Below are positions 16,136 through 23,820 of a stretch of 37,890 nucleotides of DNA, one piece after another. Made by a program: the position numbers and the translations under genes. Within the stretch, counting starts at the first letter, position 1. Each line of letters opens with the position of its first letter. The notes beneath the pieces were generated by a model. It made no database searches. It saw only the letters and a list, made by a program, of their open reading frames with translations, and was not told the origin of the DNA. The stretch lies in NCBI GenBank assembly GCA_964579305.1, contig CAZOGY010000018.1:1-37890 (forward strand), given 5' to 3'. This DNA is from JBCBWG01 sp964579305. Lineage in GTDB: Bacteria; Pseudomonadota; Alphaproteobacteria; Rhizobiales; Hyphomicrobiaceae.

Positions 16136-16191
16136 TGATGAGCGCCTCTCCGCTGGATGAGCACCTGGCCGCTGGATGAGCGCCTCGCCGC
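16136..16191. repeat. Three tandem 18-19-bp repeats
   Basis: Three adjacent units, TGATGAGCGCCTCTCCGC, TGGATGAGCACCTGGCCGC and TGGATGAGCGCCTCGCCGC, lie between the dehydrogenase stop and the membrane-protein gene. They differ at two to four positions each. A chance micro-duplication or a binding array upstream of the membrane-protein gene are both possible. Confidence 0.6.
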
Positions 16192-16225
16192 CGCACGGCG
16201 TTGCGTTGGCGCCGTACCGCAGGTC

Positions 16226-17179
16226 TTACGTTTGAGAGCCATCCGGATCGCTCTGCGCTAATGCGCTTTCACTGTGCGCTTCAACGCCCGTCAACCGCTC
16301 ATAGACCTTGATCACGGCCGTACACGACTGGTCCCCAAACCCTTCAAGCGCCGCCAGATGATAGGTCTGGTTGACGGCTTCCGCGTGGAACCCCGGTAAT
16401 CCGGCGCTTTCCAACCAATTGGCGTAATAGCGCACGTCCTTGGCCGCGTTGTCGAGCGACATCCACGGCGTGAAGTCTCGCGCAAGCGTCGCCTCGCCGT
16501 AGAGATCAAGCATGCCTGATCGCCCCCCTGCCGCGGAAATAATTTCAATGGCGCGATCGAGGTCCAGGCCGTCCTTCGCGGCCAAAGCAAACCCTTCGCA
16601 CCAGGCCAGCACATTGGCGAACGCGATATAATTATGGATGAGTTTCAGCCTGATAGCGTGTCCCGTCGGGCCGATGTGGAACACGTTTTCCGCATAGCAA
16701 TCAAACAGCGGGCGTAACTGCGCCAATAGTTCCGCGCTGCCGCCGTAAAGCACGTTGACCTGTCCGGCATCGGCATGTTTCGGCGTCCGCGTCATCGGCG
16801 CTTCGGCATAGGAAAAGCCGTGGCCGCGCAGGCCGGCATCAAGCCGCGCGACCGCGCCTGGATTGGACGTCGTGTGGTCGACGAAAATGAGATCGGCCGG
16901 GCCATCAAGATGGACGAGGCCGCCGTCGCCCAAAACCAGGGCTTCGGTGTCTTCCGCCGTATTGATGCAGGCCATGATGACCGGGCACGTCCGGCGGATC
17001 TCGCGCAGATCCTCCGCCCGTTTCGCACCAAACTGCAAGACGTCGTCAACGGCCTCGGCCCGGCGGTCCAAAGCCAGCACCTCGACACCCTTCAGCGCGA
17101 GGTTTTTCACGAGACCCCGGCCCATGCCGCCAAGTCCGATAAAGCCGACCGGCCCGGCTCCGCTCTGCAATTGTGTCAT
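16226..17179 (-). CDS. NAD(P)-dependent beta-hydroxyacid dehydrogenase (3-hydroxyisobutyrate dehydrogenase family)
   Basis: This 317-residue oxidoreductase has a Rossmann domain with GLGGMG (15-20) and the family's catalytic Lys179 and Asn183 in LKLIHNYIAFAN. The substrate loop reads EAPMTRTPKHADAG (126-139) in place of the usual DAPVSGG of 3-hydroxyisobutyrate dehydrogenases. Its P-x-x-R-T pattern recalls sulfolactaldehyde reductases, where an Arg at that place holds the sulfonate; the substrate here is unproven. The start ATG overlaps the stop of the upstream exporter gene by 4 bases (ATGA), which implies translational coupling. A longer frame upstream to 17590 is only shadow of that gene. 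Last gene of the ATPase-exporter-dehydrogenase cluster. Confidence 0.87.
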   Translation of the reverse strand: MTQLQSGAGPVGFIGLGGMGRGLVKNLALKGVEVLALDRRAEAVDDVLQFGAKRAEDLREIRRTCPVIMACINTAEDTEALVLGDGGLVHLDGPADLIFVDHTTSNPGAVARLDAGLRGHGFSYAEAPMTRTPKHADAGQVNVLYGGSAELLAQLRPLFDCYAENVFHIGPTGHAIRLKLIHNYIAFANVLAWCEGFALAAKDGLDLDRAIEIISAAGGRSGMLDLYGEATLARDFTPWMSLDNAAKDVRYYANWLESAGLPGFHAEAVNQTYHLAALEGFGDQSCTAVIKVYERLTGVEAHSESALAQSDPDGSQT

Positions 17180-18132
17180 CCGCGCGCGCGCCTTTGCAAA
17201 ATTGATGGAAGCAGCAGGATCACGGCCAGCGCCGCGCAGATCAAGCCAAGCGCAAGAACTTCGCGCGCGCCAACCGGCTCTTTGAGCATGACGGCACTTG
17301 AGTAGACACCGACGATCGGGATCGCGAGCGTTCCAAGTGCGGCAATTGAGGCGGGAAACATCGTCACGATGCGGAAATAGGCCCACTGGCCAAACGTCAT
17401 TGGCAACAGCAACACATAGACCATCGCCCACAATACCGGCTCTGAGAGTGCAAACACGTCCGGCGGGGGCGCATCGGCGATCGCAATTGCCGTGACCGGC
17501 GCTGCGGAGATCAGAAGCTGCCAACCCATCACGGTAATCACGGGTGCCGTCCAAGCAAACCGTTTGAACAGCGCCGTTCCAAGACCCCACGACATCGCCG
17601 AGCCCAGCATGAACAGCGCGCCGAGCGGTGCTTGTTCCAGAACCACCAGGTCAGGCCCGATCAGCACCGCAAGGCCGGTCAGGCCCAACAGCGATCCCGC
17701 GATTTTGTACGCCGTGATCCGCTCACCAAGCAGCCAAGCGCTTGCGAAGGCAGCCCAAACCGGCATCGTGAACGCAATGATAACGGCCCTGCCAGCCGGC
17801 ATCAGCGCGACGCCAAAACCAGAAAGCATATGCCAGCCGAGCACGGCAAACAGCGCCGTCAGAACCAAAGCGCCGACCTGATGCCGCGCGATTGTCAGCT
17901 TCTGTCCGCCGATCGCGGCCAGCCCAAGTAGGCCGATCCCGCCCGCGATGAGACAGACCGCGCGGAACCACCAAACCGTCATCTCAGCCAGCGCGATCTT
18001 CATGACCGGCCAGTTCGCGCCCCACACCAAGGTGAGCCCAGCCAGCAGCAGCAACCCCGAAACCGGCAGCGCCGGATTTTGCGCTGTTGCGTTCGCTGTT
18101 CTGGAAGTTTCGGCAGAACTATCTTGCGCCAT
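17176..18132 (-). CDS. EamA-family (DMT) exporter
   Basis: This 318-residue inner-membrane protein has about ten hydrophobic helices in two EamA repeats, the drug/metabolite transporter layout. Typical marks are LTLVWGANWPVMKIAL near the N-terminus, WWFRAVCLIAGG, and in the second repeat SAMSWGLGTALFKRF, with LAIPIVGVYSSAVML and EPVGAREVLALGLICAA near the end. EamA proteins export amino acids, metabolites or toxic analogues; the substrate is not readable. Its start overlaps the end of the upstream ATPase gene by 14 bases and its stop overlaps the dehydrogenase start by 4 bases, so all three are likely made together. Confidence 0.9.
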   Translation of the reverse strand: MAQDSSAETSRTANATAQNPALPVSGLLLLAGLTLVWGANWPVMKIALAEMTVWWFRAVCLIAGGIGLLGLAAIGGQKLTIARHQVGALVLTALFAVLGWHMLSGFGVALMPAGRAVIIAFTMPVWAAFASAWLLGERITAYKIAGSLLGLTGLAVLIGPDLVVLEQAPLGALFMLGSAMSWGLGTALFKRFAWTAPVITVMGWQLLISAAPVTAIAIADAPPPDVFALSEPVLWAMVYVLLLPMTFGQWAYFRIVTMFPASIAALGTLAIPIVGVYSSAVMLKEPVGAREVLALGLICAALAVILLLPSILQRRARG

Positions 18133-19297
18133 CTGGCATGGCCCTTCGCATGTATTGATCGAAAAGCGGCACGGTGAATTCCGTCACGCCATGAGCTGGC
18201 GAATAGATCATGCCCTTGCGGATAAGAGAGCTGCGCGTCGGTGCAACGCTGGTCGACTTCACCCCTAGAACATCTGCGACATCACCAGAGCGCTGTTTAC
18301 CTGCACCAAGTTCGGCGAGCGCGCGCATGTATCGTTTCTCAGATGGCGTGCAGCGGTCAAAACGTACGCGGAAAAAGCTTTGATCCAGTTCTCCGATTGC
18401 CGCGGCGGTTGCCCGCTTCATGACGGCATCGTCGATCACTGCCGTCTCCGCTTCGTTCCAGGCTTCATATGCCCACTGTTGCAGAAAGTACGGATAACGC
18501 TGGGTCTGCTCCAGAATATGGGCGATGGCGGTATCGTCAAACGTCACGCCTTCCTTCTCTGCCGGCCCCTGGATCGCGAGAATGGCATCATCGGTTTCCA
18601 GCGGACCAACGGTCGGGAACCGGAACAGCCGTTCTGCATACGACTTGGCGTTTCCCGCCAGGCCAAGAATTTGAGGCAGGCCGGCGGCGGTGACGATCAG
18701 GGGCAGGCCTTTCTGATTGATCCGGTGGACCCCCATGATTAACGCGCTGAACTCGCTCGTGTTGAGGTACTGCAACTCGTCGATCAGGATCAGGATCGGC
18801 GTCTGCGCAGCGTCTCCTGCCTGTGCGACAGCCTGGAGAAGTTCGGGCAGATCGGCCTCAAGGTCGCCACTGTCCGCAACGCCGATCTCTGGATCGACCC
18901 CGAATTCAACACCATCGATTGTGATTTTGAATGCGGAGATGAAACCGCGCAGGACGCGGAGTGCGCGATTGGCGAGAACCTGGGCACGCTCGGCCCGGCT
19001 TATCTGGTAGATTGCACGGCGCAGGCTTGGCACCATCAATTCGGGAAGCGGCTTGCCTTCATGCGCCTCCAGAAAAATCGAGATGAAGCCCTGGTCTGTC
19101 GCGAGTTGATCGATCCGGTTCAAAAGAACGGTTTTGCCGACACCGCTCAAGCCCACGAGCACAAGACTCTGGACGGGCCGACTCTGTGCGACTCGCGCCA
19201 GTGCCACTTCAGCCGCGCGCAACACGTCCGCTCGCCCGGCCAGTTCTGGCGGAGGTGTCCCGGCGCCTGGCGCATACGGATTGAGCGTTGGGTCCAT
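18119..19297 (-). CDS. AAA/STAND-like ATPase with C-terminal winged-helix region
   Basis: This 392-residue cytoplasmic ATPase has Walker A GLSGVGKT (49-56) and Walker B ILILIDELQYL (168-178), followed by a sensor-like LIVTAAGLPQI. A helical lid ends in QRYPYFLQQWAYEAW. The C-terminal 320-375 region (KQRSGDVADVLGVKSTSVAP, then RSSLIRKGMIYSPAHG) reads as a winged helix. It belongs to a widespread but uncharacterised family of lone ATPases of the AAA_16/archaeal-ATPase type. I chose the ATG at 19297; a TTG at 19306 is also in frame. There is no Shine-Dalgarno. A perfect 16-bp dyad lies 11 bases upstream over the likely promoter. Function is unknown; DNA binding or signalling are inferences. Confidence 0.85.
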   Translation of the reverse strand: MDPTLNPYAPGAGTPPPELAGRADVLRAAEVALARVAQSRPVQSLVLVGLSGVGKTVLLNRIDQLATDQGFISIFLEAHEGKPLPELMVPSLRRAIYQISRAERAQVLANRALRVLRGFISAFKITIDGVEFGVDPEIGVADSGDLEADLPELLQAVAQAGDAAQTPILILIDELQYLNTSEFSALIMGVHRINQKGLPLIVTAAGLPQILGLAGNAKSYAERLFRFPTVGPLETDDAILAIQGPAEKEGVTFDDTAIAHILEQTQRYPYFLQQWAYEAWNEAETAVIDDAVMKRATAAAIGELDQSFFRVRFDRCTPSEKRYMRALAELGAGKQRSGDVADVLGVKSTSVAPTRSSLIRKGMIYSPAHGVTEFTVPLFDQYMRRAMPDGAR

Positions 19298-19307
19298 ATC
19301 AAGCAAC

Positions 19308-19361
19308 TTTATGCGTTTATAGCTCAGTCCCGCTATAAACGCATAAACTCACTTGAAACAA
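19308..19361 (-). promoter_or_regulatory. Perfect 16-bp dyad overlapping a putative promoter of the ATPase cluster
   Basis: TTTATGCGTTTATAGC (19308-19323) and GCTATAAACGCATAAA (19332-19347) form a perfect inverted repeat with an 8-base spacer. Each arm contains two TTTA-start half units. On the minus strand a candidate -35 TTGTTT (19361-19356) and -10 TTATAG (19338-19333) are 17 bases apart, with the -10 inside the upstream arm. A repressor bound here would block the promoter. The regulator is unknown; the ATPase itself is a candidate through its winged helix. Confidence 0.6.
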
Positions 19362-19395
19362 GCATCACTGACGCCGCCTGAGTCCGCCCAAAACG

Positions 19396-19422
19396 AAAAA
19401 AGCCCGGTCGCGAGGACCGGGC
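19396..19422 (-). terminator. Intrinsic terminator of glnK-amtB
   Basis: On the minus strand an 8-bp stem, GCCCGGTC with GACCGGGC (19422-19415 and 19409-19402), has a 5-base loop and is followed by six T (complement of 19396-19401). It lies 130 bases after the amtB stop and isolates the ATPase cluster from the ammonium genes. Confidence 0.9.
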
Positions 19423-19428
19423 CAGTTG

Positions 19429-19454
19429 CTGAACGTACCTTGAGAAACGTTCAG
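19429..19454 (-). other. Extra hairpin in the amtB 3' untranslated region
   Basis: CTGAACGT (19429-19436) pairs with ACGTTCAG (19447-19454) around a 10-base loop. It lies between the amtB stop and the terminator, in a trailer of about 130 bases. It may protect the mRNA end or mark a 3' UTR-derived small RNA; neither can be shown from sequence. Confidence 0.4.
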
Positions 19455-19551
19455 TCCCTTGGGGAGGAAAGCGTCAGAGTGAGGAATCGTCAGTCCCAGG
19501 AGTGAGCCGTCCGCCAAGGCCGTCGGCCTCGGCGAGCGTCATTGTCGCGCG

Positions 19552-20886
19552 CTACATGCGCTGGCTGCCTGCGCCGAACTCTGGGTAGGCTTCGAGGCCG
19601 ATCTCGGCTTTGTCGAGGCCCTCCATCTCGTCTTCCTCGGAGGCCCGAATACCGATCGTTGCAGCAAGCAAGAGCCAGACGACGAGGCTGACGGCCGATG
19701 CGAAGATGCCGATGGCCACCACGCCGGTCACTTGCGCCATGATCGGCACTTCGGTGTTGGTCCACGAGACGATCAACGTGCCCCAGATGCCGGCGAACAG
19801 GTGGACCGGGATGGCGCCGACCACATCGTCGATCTTCAGCTTGTCGAGCAGCGGCACCGTAAAGACCACGATGACACCACCGACGGCGCCGATGATCACA
19901 GCCTGCCAAATCGCCGGCGTCAGCGGTTCTGCGGTAATGGCAACGAGCCCGGCGAGCGCGCCGTTCAGTGCCATTGTCAGGTCGACCTTGCCGTAAAAGA
20001 TCTGGTTCAGAATGATCGCTGCGACAACACCACCGCACGCGGCCATGTTGGTGTTGACGAAGACCTGCGAAGCCGACGCCGCGTCTTCGATCGTGCCGAA
20101 CGCAAGCTGCGAACCGCCGTTAAAGCCGAACCAGCCGAGCCACAGGATGAACGTGCCAAGCGTGGCAAGCGCCATGTTCGAGCCTGGCATCGGGACCGTG
20201 CGGCCATCGACATATTTGCCAAGACGTGGACCCAGCACGATGGCGCCCACAAGCGCGGCCCAGCCACCGGTCGAGTGAACCAGCGTCGAGCCGGCAAAGT
20301 CAGAAAAGCCCATGTCGTCGAGCCAGCCTTCGCCCCACTCCCACGAGGTCACGATCGGATAGATCGCGCCGGTGAGAACCGCGACGAAAATCAGGAACGG
20401 CCAGAGTTTGATGCGCTCAGCAACCGTACCCGAGACAATCGAGGCCGCCGTCGCACAGAACACCATCTGGAAGAACCAGTCCGAGCTGGTCGAGTATGTA
20501 TTGGCGGTATCCTGAGCCAGATTTGCTGCGTGCGTCACTGGGACCGGATTGCCAATGTAGTTCTCAATCAGCCAGGCATCGCCGGGATAAACGAGGTTGT
20601 AACCGACCAGCCAGAACATGATGCCGGCGATCGAGTAGAGCGCGATGTTTTTCGTGCACTGCATAGCGACGTTCTTGGTGCGTACCATACCGGCTTCGAG
20701 CATGGCAAAGCCCGCCGCCATCCACATCACCAAGAAGCCGCCAATCAAGAACAGCAGCGTGTTCAGTGCATACTCATACTGGTTCGGCGCTGCGGCCGCT
20801 TCCTGCGCAACAGCCGGTGCGGCGAGCACCATCGTCGCAGTCACCGCCGTCAAGCAGAATGCTTTCACGGAATTCGAAAGGTTCAC
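19552..20886 (-). CDS. amtB: Ammonium transporter
   Basis: AmtB carries ammonium across the inner membrane as a trimer gated by the P-II protein GlnK. This 444-residue form starts with a cleavable signal peptide (about 1-27, LAAPAVAQ) followed by 11 membrane helices. Family marks are WMAAGFAMLEAGMVR, then TLVHSTGGWAALVGA with the first pore His, and VGAIPVHLFAGIWGTL with the second. The start is GTG at 20886, with AGGAGAG about 6 bases upstream, which decides against ATG alternatives inside. It lies 14 bases after glnK, the usual operon order, and ends with a long trailer and a strong terminator. Confidence 0.97.
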   Translation of the reverse strand: MNLSNSVKAFCLTAVTATMVLAAPAVAQEAAAAPNQYEYALNTLLFLIGGFLVMWMAAGFAMLEAGMVRTKNVAMQCTKNIALYSIAGIMFWLVGYNLVYPGDAWLIENYIGNPVPVTHAANLAQDTANTYSTSSDWFFQMVFCATAASIVSGTVAERIKLWPFLIFVAVLTGAIYPIVTSWEWGEGWLDDMGFSDFAGSTLVHSTGGWAALVGAIVLGPRLGKYVDGRTVPMPGSNMALATLGTFILWLGWFGFNGGSQLAFGTIEDAASASQVFVNTNMAACGGVVAAIILNQIFYGKVDLTMALNGALAGLVAITAEPLTPAIWQAVIIGAVGGVIVVFTVPLLDKLKIDDVVGAIPVHLFAGIWGTLIVSWTNTEVPIMAQVTGVVAIGIFASAVSLVVWLLLAATIGIRASEEDEMEGLDKAEIGLEAYPEFGAGSQRM

Positions 20887-20900
20887 GTGTTCTCTCCTGA

Positions 20901-21239
20901 TCAGAGTGCTGCTGTATCGGTCTCGCCGGTCCGGATGCGGACGGTTTTCTCGATCGGTGAAACAAAAATTTTCCCGTCGCCGATCTGACCGGTTTTGGCC
21001 ATATTCTCGATCGATTCCAGCGTCTTATCGACGTCGGCTTCGTCAACGACGACTTCGATCTTAAGCTTCGGCAGGAAGTTCACGGCGTATTCGGCGCCGC
21101 GGTAGATTTCGGTGTGGCCCTTTTGCCGGCCATAGCCTTTGACCTCTGTAACGGTCATGCCTTCGATGCCGAGTTCAGTCAGGCTCTGCCTGACCTCCTC
21201 CAGCTTGAAGGGCTTGATGATCGCCGTGATCAACTTCAT
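20901..21239 (-). CDS. glnK: P-II nitrogen regulatory protein
   Basis: GlnK senses 2-oxoglutarate, ATP/ADP and glutamine status and plugs AmtB when nitrogen is ample. The 112-residue protein is standard length. Tyr51 in YRGAEY (46-51) is the uridylylation site of the T-loop. The second signature, TGQIGDGKIFVSPIEKTVRIR when joined from about residues 83-103, forms the B-loop and nucleotide site. The ATG at 21239 follows GGAGGGG at 7 bases; a longer frame to 21266 adds residues not found in the family. With amtB in tandem, glnK is the best name, although glnB paralogues look alike. Confidence 0.95.
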   Translation of the reverse strand: MKLITAIIKPFKLEEVRQSLTELGIEGMTVTEVKGYGRQKGHTEIYRGAEYAVNFLPKLKIEVVVDEADVDKTLESIENMAKTGQIGDGKIFVSPIEKTVRIRTGETDTAAL

Positions 21240-21338
21240 GCGAGCACCCCTCCAGTTTCCCAACACGCATGCGAACGCGGATCGCGCCGCTCAACCAGGA
21301 TGTCCGCTGGTGGTCATCCTTTGGTCACGTGTTAACAA

Positions 21339-21355
21339 ATCAAGGGTCGTGCCAA
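21339..21355 (-). promoter_or_regulatory. Sigma-54-like promoter of glnK-amtB
   Basis: On the minus strand TTGGCACGACCCTTGAT resembles the -24/-12 consensus TGGCACG-N4-TTGCW. The -24 element is perfect, but the -12 element has GA instead of GC. It lies 100 bases before the glnK start. Nitrogen-controlled glnK-amtB operons often use sigma-54 and NtrC, which makes the site plausible. No clear NtrC site was found, although TGCATGCA lies upstream. Confidence 0.5.
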
Positions 21356-21490
21356 GTTTGCGCCAATGCATAAAGTCATTGATTTAGATGAGGAAATAGA
21401 GCGTTTGCCTAGAATGCATGCACTTTAGCCGGTTTGCGACTGCCTAAAAAATAGCCAAATTCTGCTTGTTGATTGGTTTTCGTGCGATTG

Positions 21491-22387
21491 TTAGCGCACA
21501 ACGTAATCGGTCGCCCGTTTTCGCATCAGACCCTCCTGAGCCGCCGAAGCGACAAGCCGCCCGTCGCGGGTAAACACGCTGCCACGGCACAGGCCGCGTC
21601 CAGCCCCCGCCCAAGGGCTGTCCTGCACGTACAAAAGCCAGTCGTCGGCCCGAAACGGCGCGTGGAACCACATTGCGTGATCGAGGCTGGCAAGCTGGAT
21701 GTCAGTGTCAAACAACAGCTTGCCGTGGGCGATCAAGGCGGTGTCCAGCAACGTGAAATCGCACGCATAAGCCAGAACACATTGGTGCAGCCGCGGGTCG
21801 TCGGGCAGCGGGCCGGCCGCCCTCAGCCAAACGGCCTGTTCAGCCGGCCGCACCTTCCGGTCCACGTAGCGGGAAGGGTCGACTGGCCGCATTTCGATCG
21901 GCCGCACGCGCTGTAGATAGGACCGCACGGCGTCTGGCAGGCTGTCACCAAAGCGCGCGATGAGATCCGTATCGCTGGCAAGTTCTTCCGGCGCCGGCAC
22001 GTTGGGCATGCCGGACTGGTGGGCAAAGCCCTCCTCAGGCTTATGAAACGACACGCTCATCGCAAAGATCGCGCGGCCGTGCTGGATCGCGGTGACCCGC
22101 CGTGTCGTAAAGCTTCCGCCATCTCGAATGCGATCGACATCATAAAGGATTGGGTGGGCCGGATCTCCGCCGAGCAGAAAGTAGGCATGGAGCGAATGTG
22201 CTGGCCGATCGGCGTCCACGGTCTGTCCAGCTGCAACCAGCGCTTGGCCGAGCACCTGGCCGCCGTAGACCCGCTGCCAGCCCTCACTTTGTGACACGCC
22301 ACGAAACATATTGACCTCGACGCGCTCAAGATCGAGCAGCGTCAGAAGTGTCTTGAGTGCGCGGTCTTGCTCGGACGTCTGCGACAT
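21491..22387 (-). CDS. tesB: Acyl-CoA thioesterase II
   Basis: TesB hydrolyses acyl-CoA to free fatty acid and CoA in the cytoplasm. The 298-residue protein has two hotdog domains. Family marks are the N-terminal RVYGGQVLGQALVAAGQTV, then HSLHAYFLLGGD, GGSFTTRRVTAIQHG, and the second-domain LASLDHAMWFHAPFRADDWL and GRGLCRGSVFTRDGRLVAS with AQEGLMR at the end. The catalytic triad region (Asp in SLDHAMWFH, then Thr/Ser and Gln in AAQEG) is present. I chose the ATG at 22387 because the longer frame to 22498 overlaps the divergent gene's start. The Shine-Dalgarno is GGAAG. Confidence 0.94.
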   Translation of the reverse strand: MSQTSEQDRALKTLLTLLDLERVEVNMFRGVSQSEGWQRVYGGQVLGQALVAAGQTVDADRPAHSLHAYFLLGGDPAHPILYDVDRIRDGGSFTTRRVTAIQHGRAIFAMSVSFHKPEEGFAHQSGMPNVPAPEELASDTDLIARFGDSLPDAVRSYLQRVRPIEMRPVDPSRYVDRKVRPAEQAVWLRAAGPLPDDPRLHQCVLAYACDFTLLDTALIAHGKLLFDTDIQLASLDHAMWFHAPFRADDWLLYVQDSPWAGAGRGLCRGSVFTRDGRLVASAAQEGLMRKRATDYVVR

Positions 22388-22500
22388 TTGAGGGCTTCCG
22401 TGATAGGACTGAGCCGTGCGAGGCAACGGCTTCGGCTCGCCGCTGTCAACATCCGCCGATCGCGCGACAGCCAGGCGCGGCCCAAGATGCGGAGGCATGA

Positions 22501-23820
22501 TTGCCGCAACACCATGACGAGGACGCCGGTCTGGCCACAGATAGGCAACCGGAAAGGTTCGACGTAGCGATTGTCGGCGCGGGTCTCGCCGGTCGCGTCA
22601 TGGCGCTTGCGCTTGCGCAAGAATGGCGGCCGGCGCCGCGCATTGTGATGATTGATCCGGGATTTGGCCGCCCGCCACAGGACGATGGGGCCGGGCGCAA
22701 TGCTGTTCATCCCGACGCAAGTTCTGTATCGCGTGGCTCCCAGAACCTCCTCGCGGCGATTGGCATCTGGCAACATCTCAGCGCCGAGATCCAACCGATC
22801 GCGCGCATCGCCCTAACGGACAGCGCACCGGCAGACCGCGTCCGCCGGGTCCGCATGACCTACCAAAACCAGGTGCAAGCCAACGGCGATGACAGCGGAT
22901 GGCAACCTGGTGCAGCGATCGTGGCCAATCGCGCCATGCTCAAGGTCGCAGCCGATCTCTTGGCCACAACCGATGTCGTGCAGATCGGCGCTGGGGTCAC
23001 GGCGCTGCATGCAGATACCGCTGGCGTCACGCTGCAATTGGAACACGCGTCTAAATCGTCAAGCTTAAACGCGGCTTTGGTGATTGCCGCGGACGGTGGC
23101 CGCTCCAGAATCCGCCAAGCTGCTGGTCTGCGAACGTTCACGCGCGACCATGGCCAATCGGCGATGCGGGTTGTCATCGCGCACGATCGCCCGCACGAGG
23201 CCACGGCAACACAGCATTTCTTCCCGGGCGGGCCATTCGCGCTGCTGCCGATGCCAGGCAACCGCACCTGTGTGACCTGGTCCGACCGCAACGACGAAAT
23301 CGATCGGCTCATGGCGCTATCTGAACCAGCGTTTCTCGAACAACTGCGCGGGCGTGTGGGCGGTCGTCTTGGATCCATTTCTTTGGCAAGTGAACGCACG
23401 CGGGCACCTTTGATCACGCGTGTCAGTCATGCGCTGGTGGCCAATCGGGTCGCACTGATCGGCGATGCCGCTCGCAGCGTGCATCCAATCGCCGGCCAAG
23501 GGCTCAACCTTGCGTTTCGCGACGTCGCGGCTCTGACCGAATGCATTTGCGATGGCGCAAAGCTCGGGCTCGACCCTGGGCATCTGGAGGTGCTTGGCCG
23601 TTACCAGCGTTGGCGGCGGTTCGATGGCGTGGCGTCGTCAGCAGTTTTCGATGGTCTCAACACACTGTTTTCGACGCAAAACCAATTGGCGCGCGCCATT
23701 CGCGATGTCGGGCTGGGTCTGGCCGATCGCCTCCCAGCGTTGAAACGCGCATTGGTTTCCGAGGCATCGGGGCTGTCGGGCGACGTCCCTCGGCTCATGC
23801 GTGGACGTGGCCTCAGGTAA
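22501..23820 (+). CDS. UbiH/UbiF/COQ6-family FAD-dependent monooxygenase
   Basis: This 439-residue flavoprotein probably hydroxylates the ring of a ubiquinone precursor at the inner membrane. The N-terminal FAD motif is VAIVGAGLAGRVMALALA (about 22-39). The family's second motif is in AADGGRSRIRQAAGL, and the third is VALIGDAARSVHPIAGQGLNLAFRD (pieced from about 319-343), the UbiH/COQ6 hallmark. Alphaproteobacteria carry several of these with different ring positions (UbiH, UbiF, UbiL, UbiM), so I give no symbol. The start is TTG at 22501 with GGAGG 5 bases upstream; no in-frame ATG exists before the FAD motif. An ATG at 22497 in another frame shares that Shine-Dalgarno and opens only six codons. 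Confidence 0.88.
   Translation: MPQHHDEDAGLATDRQPERFDVAIVGAGLAGRVMALALAQEWRPAPRIVMIDPGFGRPPQDDGAGRNAVHPDASSVSRGSQNLLAAIGIWQHLSAEIQPIARIALTDSAPADRVRRVRMTYQNQVQANGDDSGWQPGAAIVANRAMLKVAADLLATTDVVQIGAGVTALHADTAGVTLQLEHASKSSSLNAALVIAADGGRSRIRQAAGLRTFTRDHGQSAMRVVIAHDRPHEATATQHFFPGGPFALLPMPGNRTCVTWSDRNDEIDRLMALSEPAFLEQLRGRVGGRLGSISLASERTRAPLITRVSHALVANRVALIGDAARSVHPIAGQGLNLAFRDVAALTECICDGAKLGLDPGHLEVLGRYQRWRRFDGVASSAVFDGLNTLFSTQNQLARAIRDVGLGLADRLPALKRALVSEASGLSGDVPRLMRGRGLR

Noticed and set aside
17180..17590. N-terminal extension of the dehydrogenase frame
   Set aside because: It lies entirely inside the exporter gene in another frame, and the Rossmann motif begins right after the ATG at 17179.
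19732..20988. Long plus-strand open frame of 418 codons opposite amtB
   Set aside because: It is antisense to amtB, rich in Arg, Asp and His, and has no family resemblance; a GC-rich codon shadow explains it.
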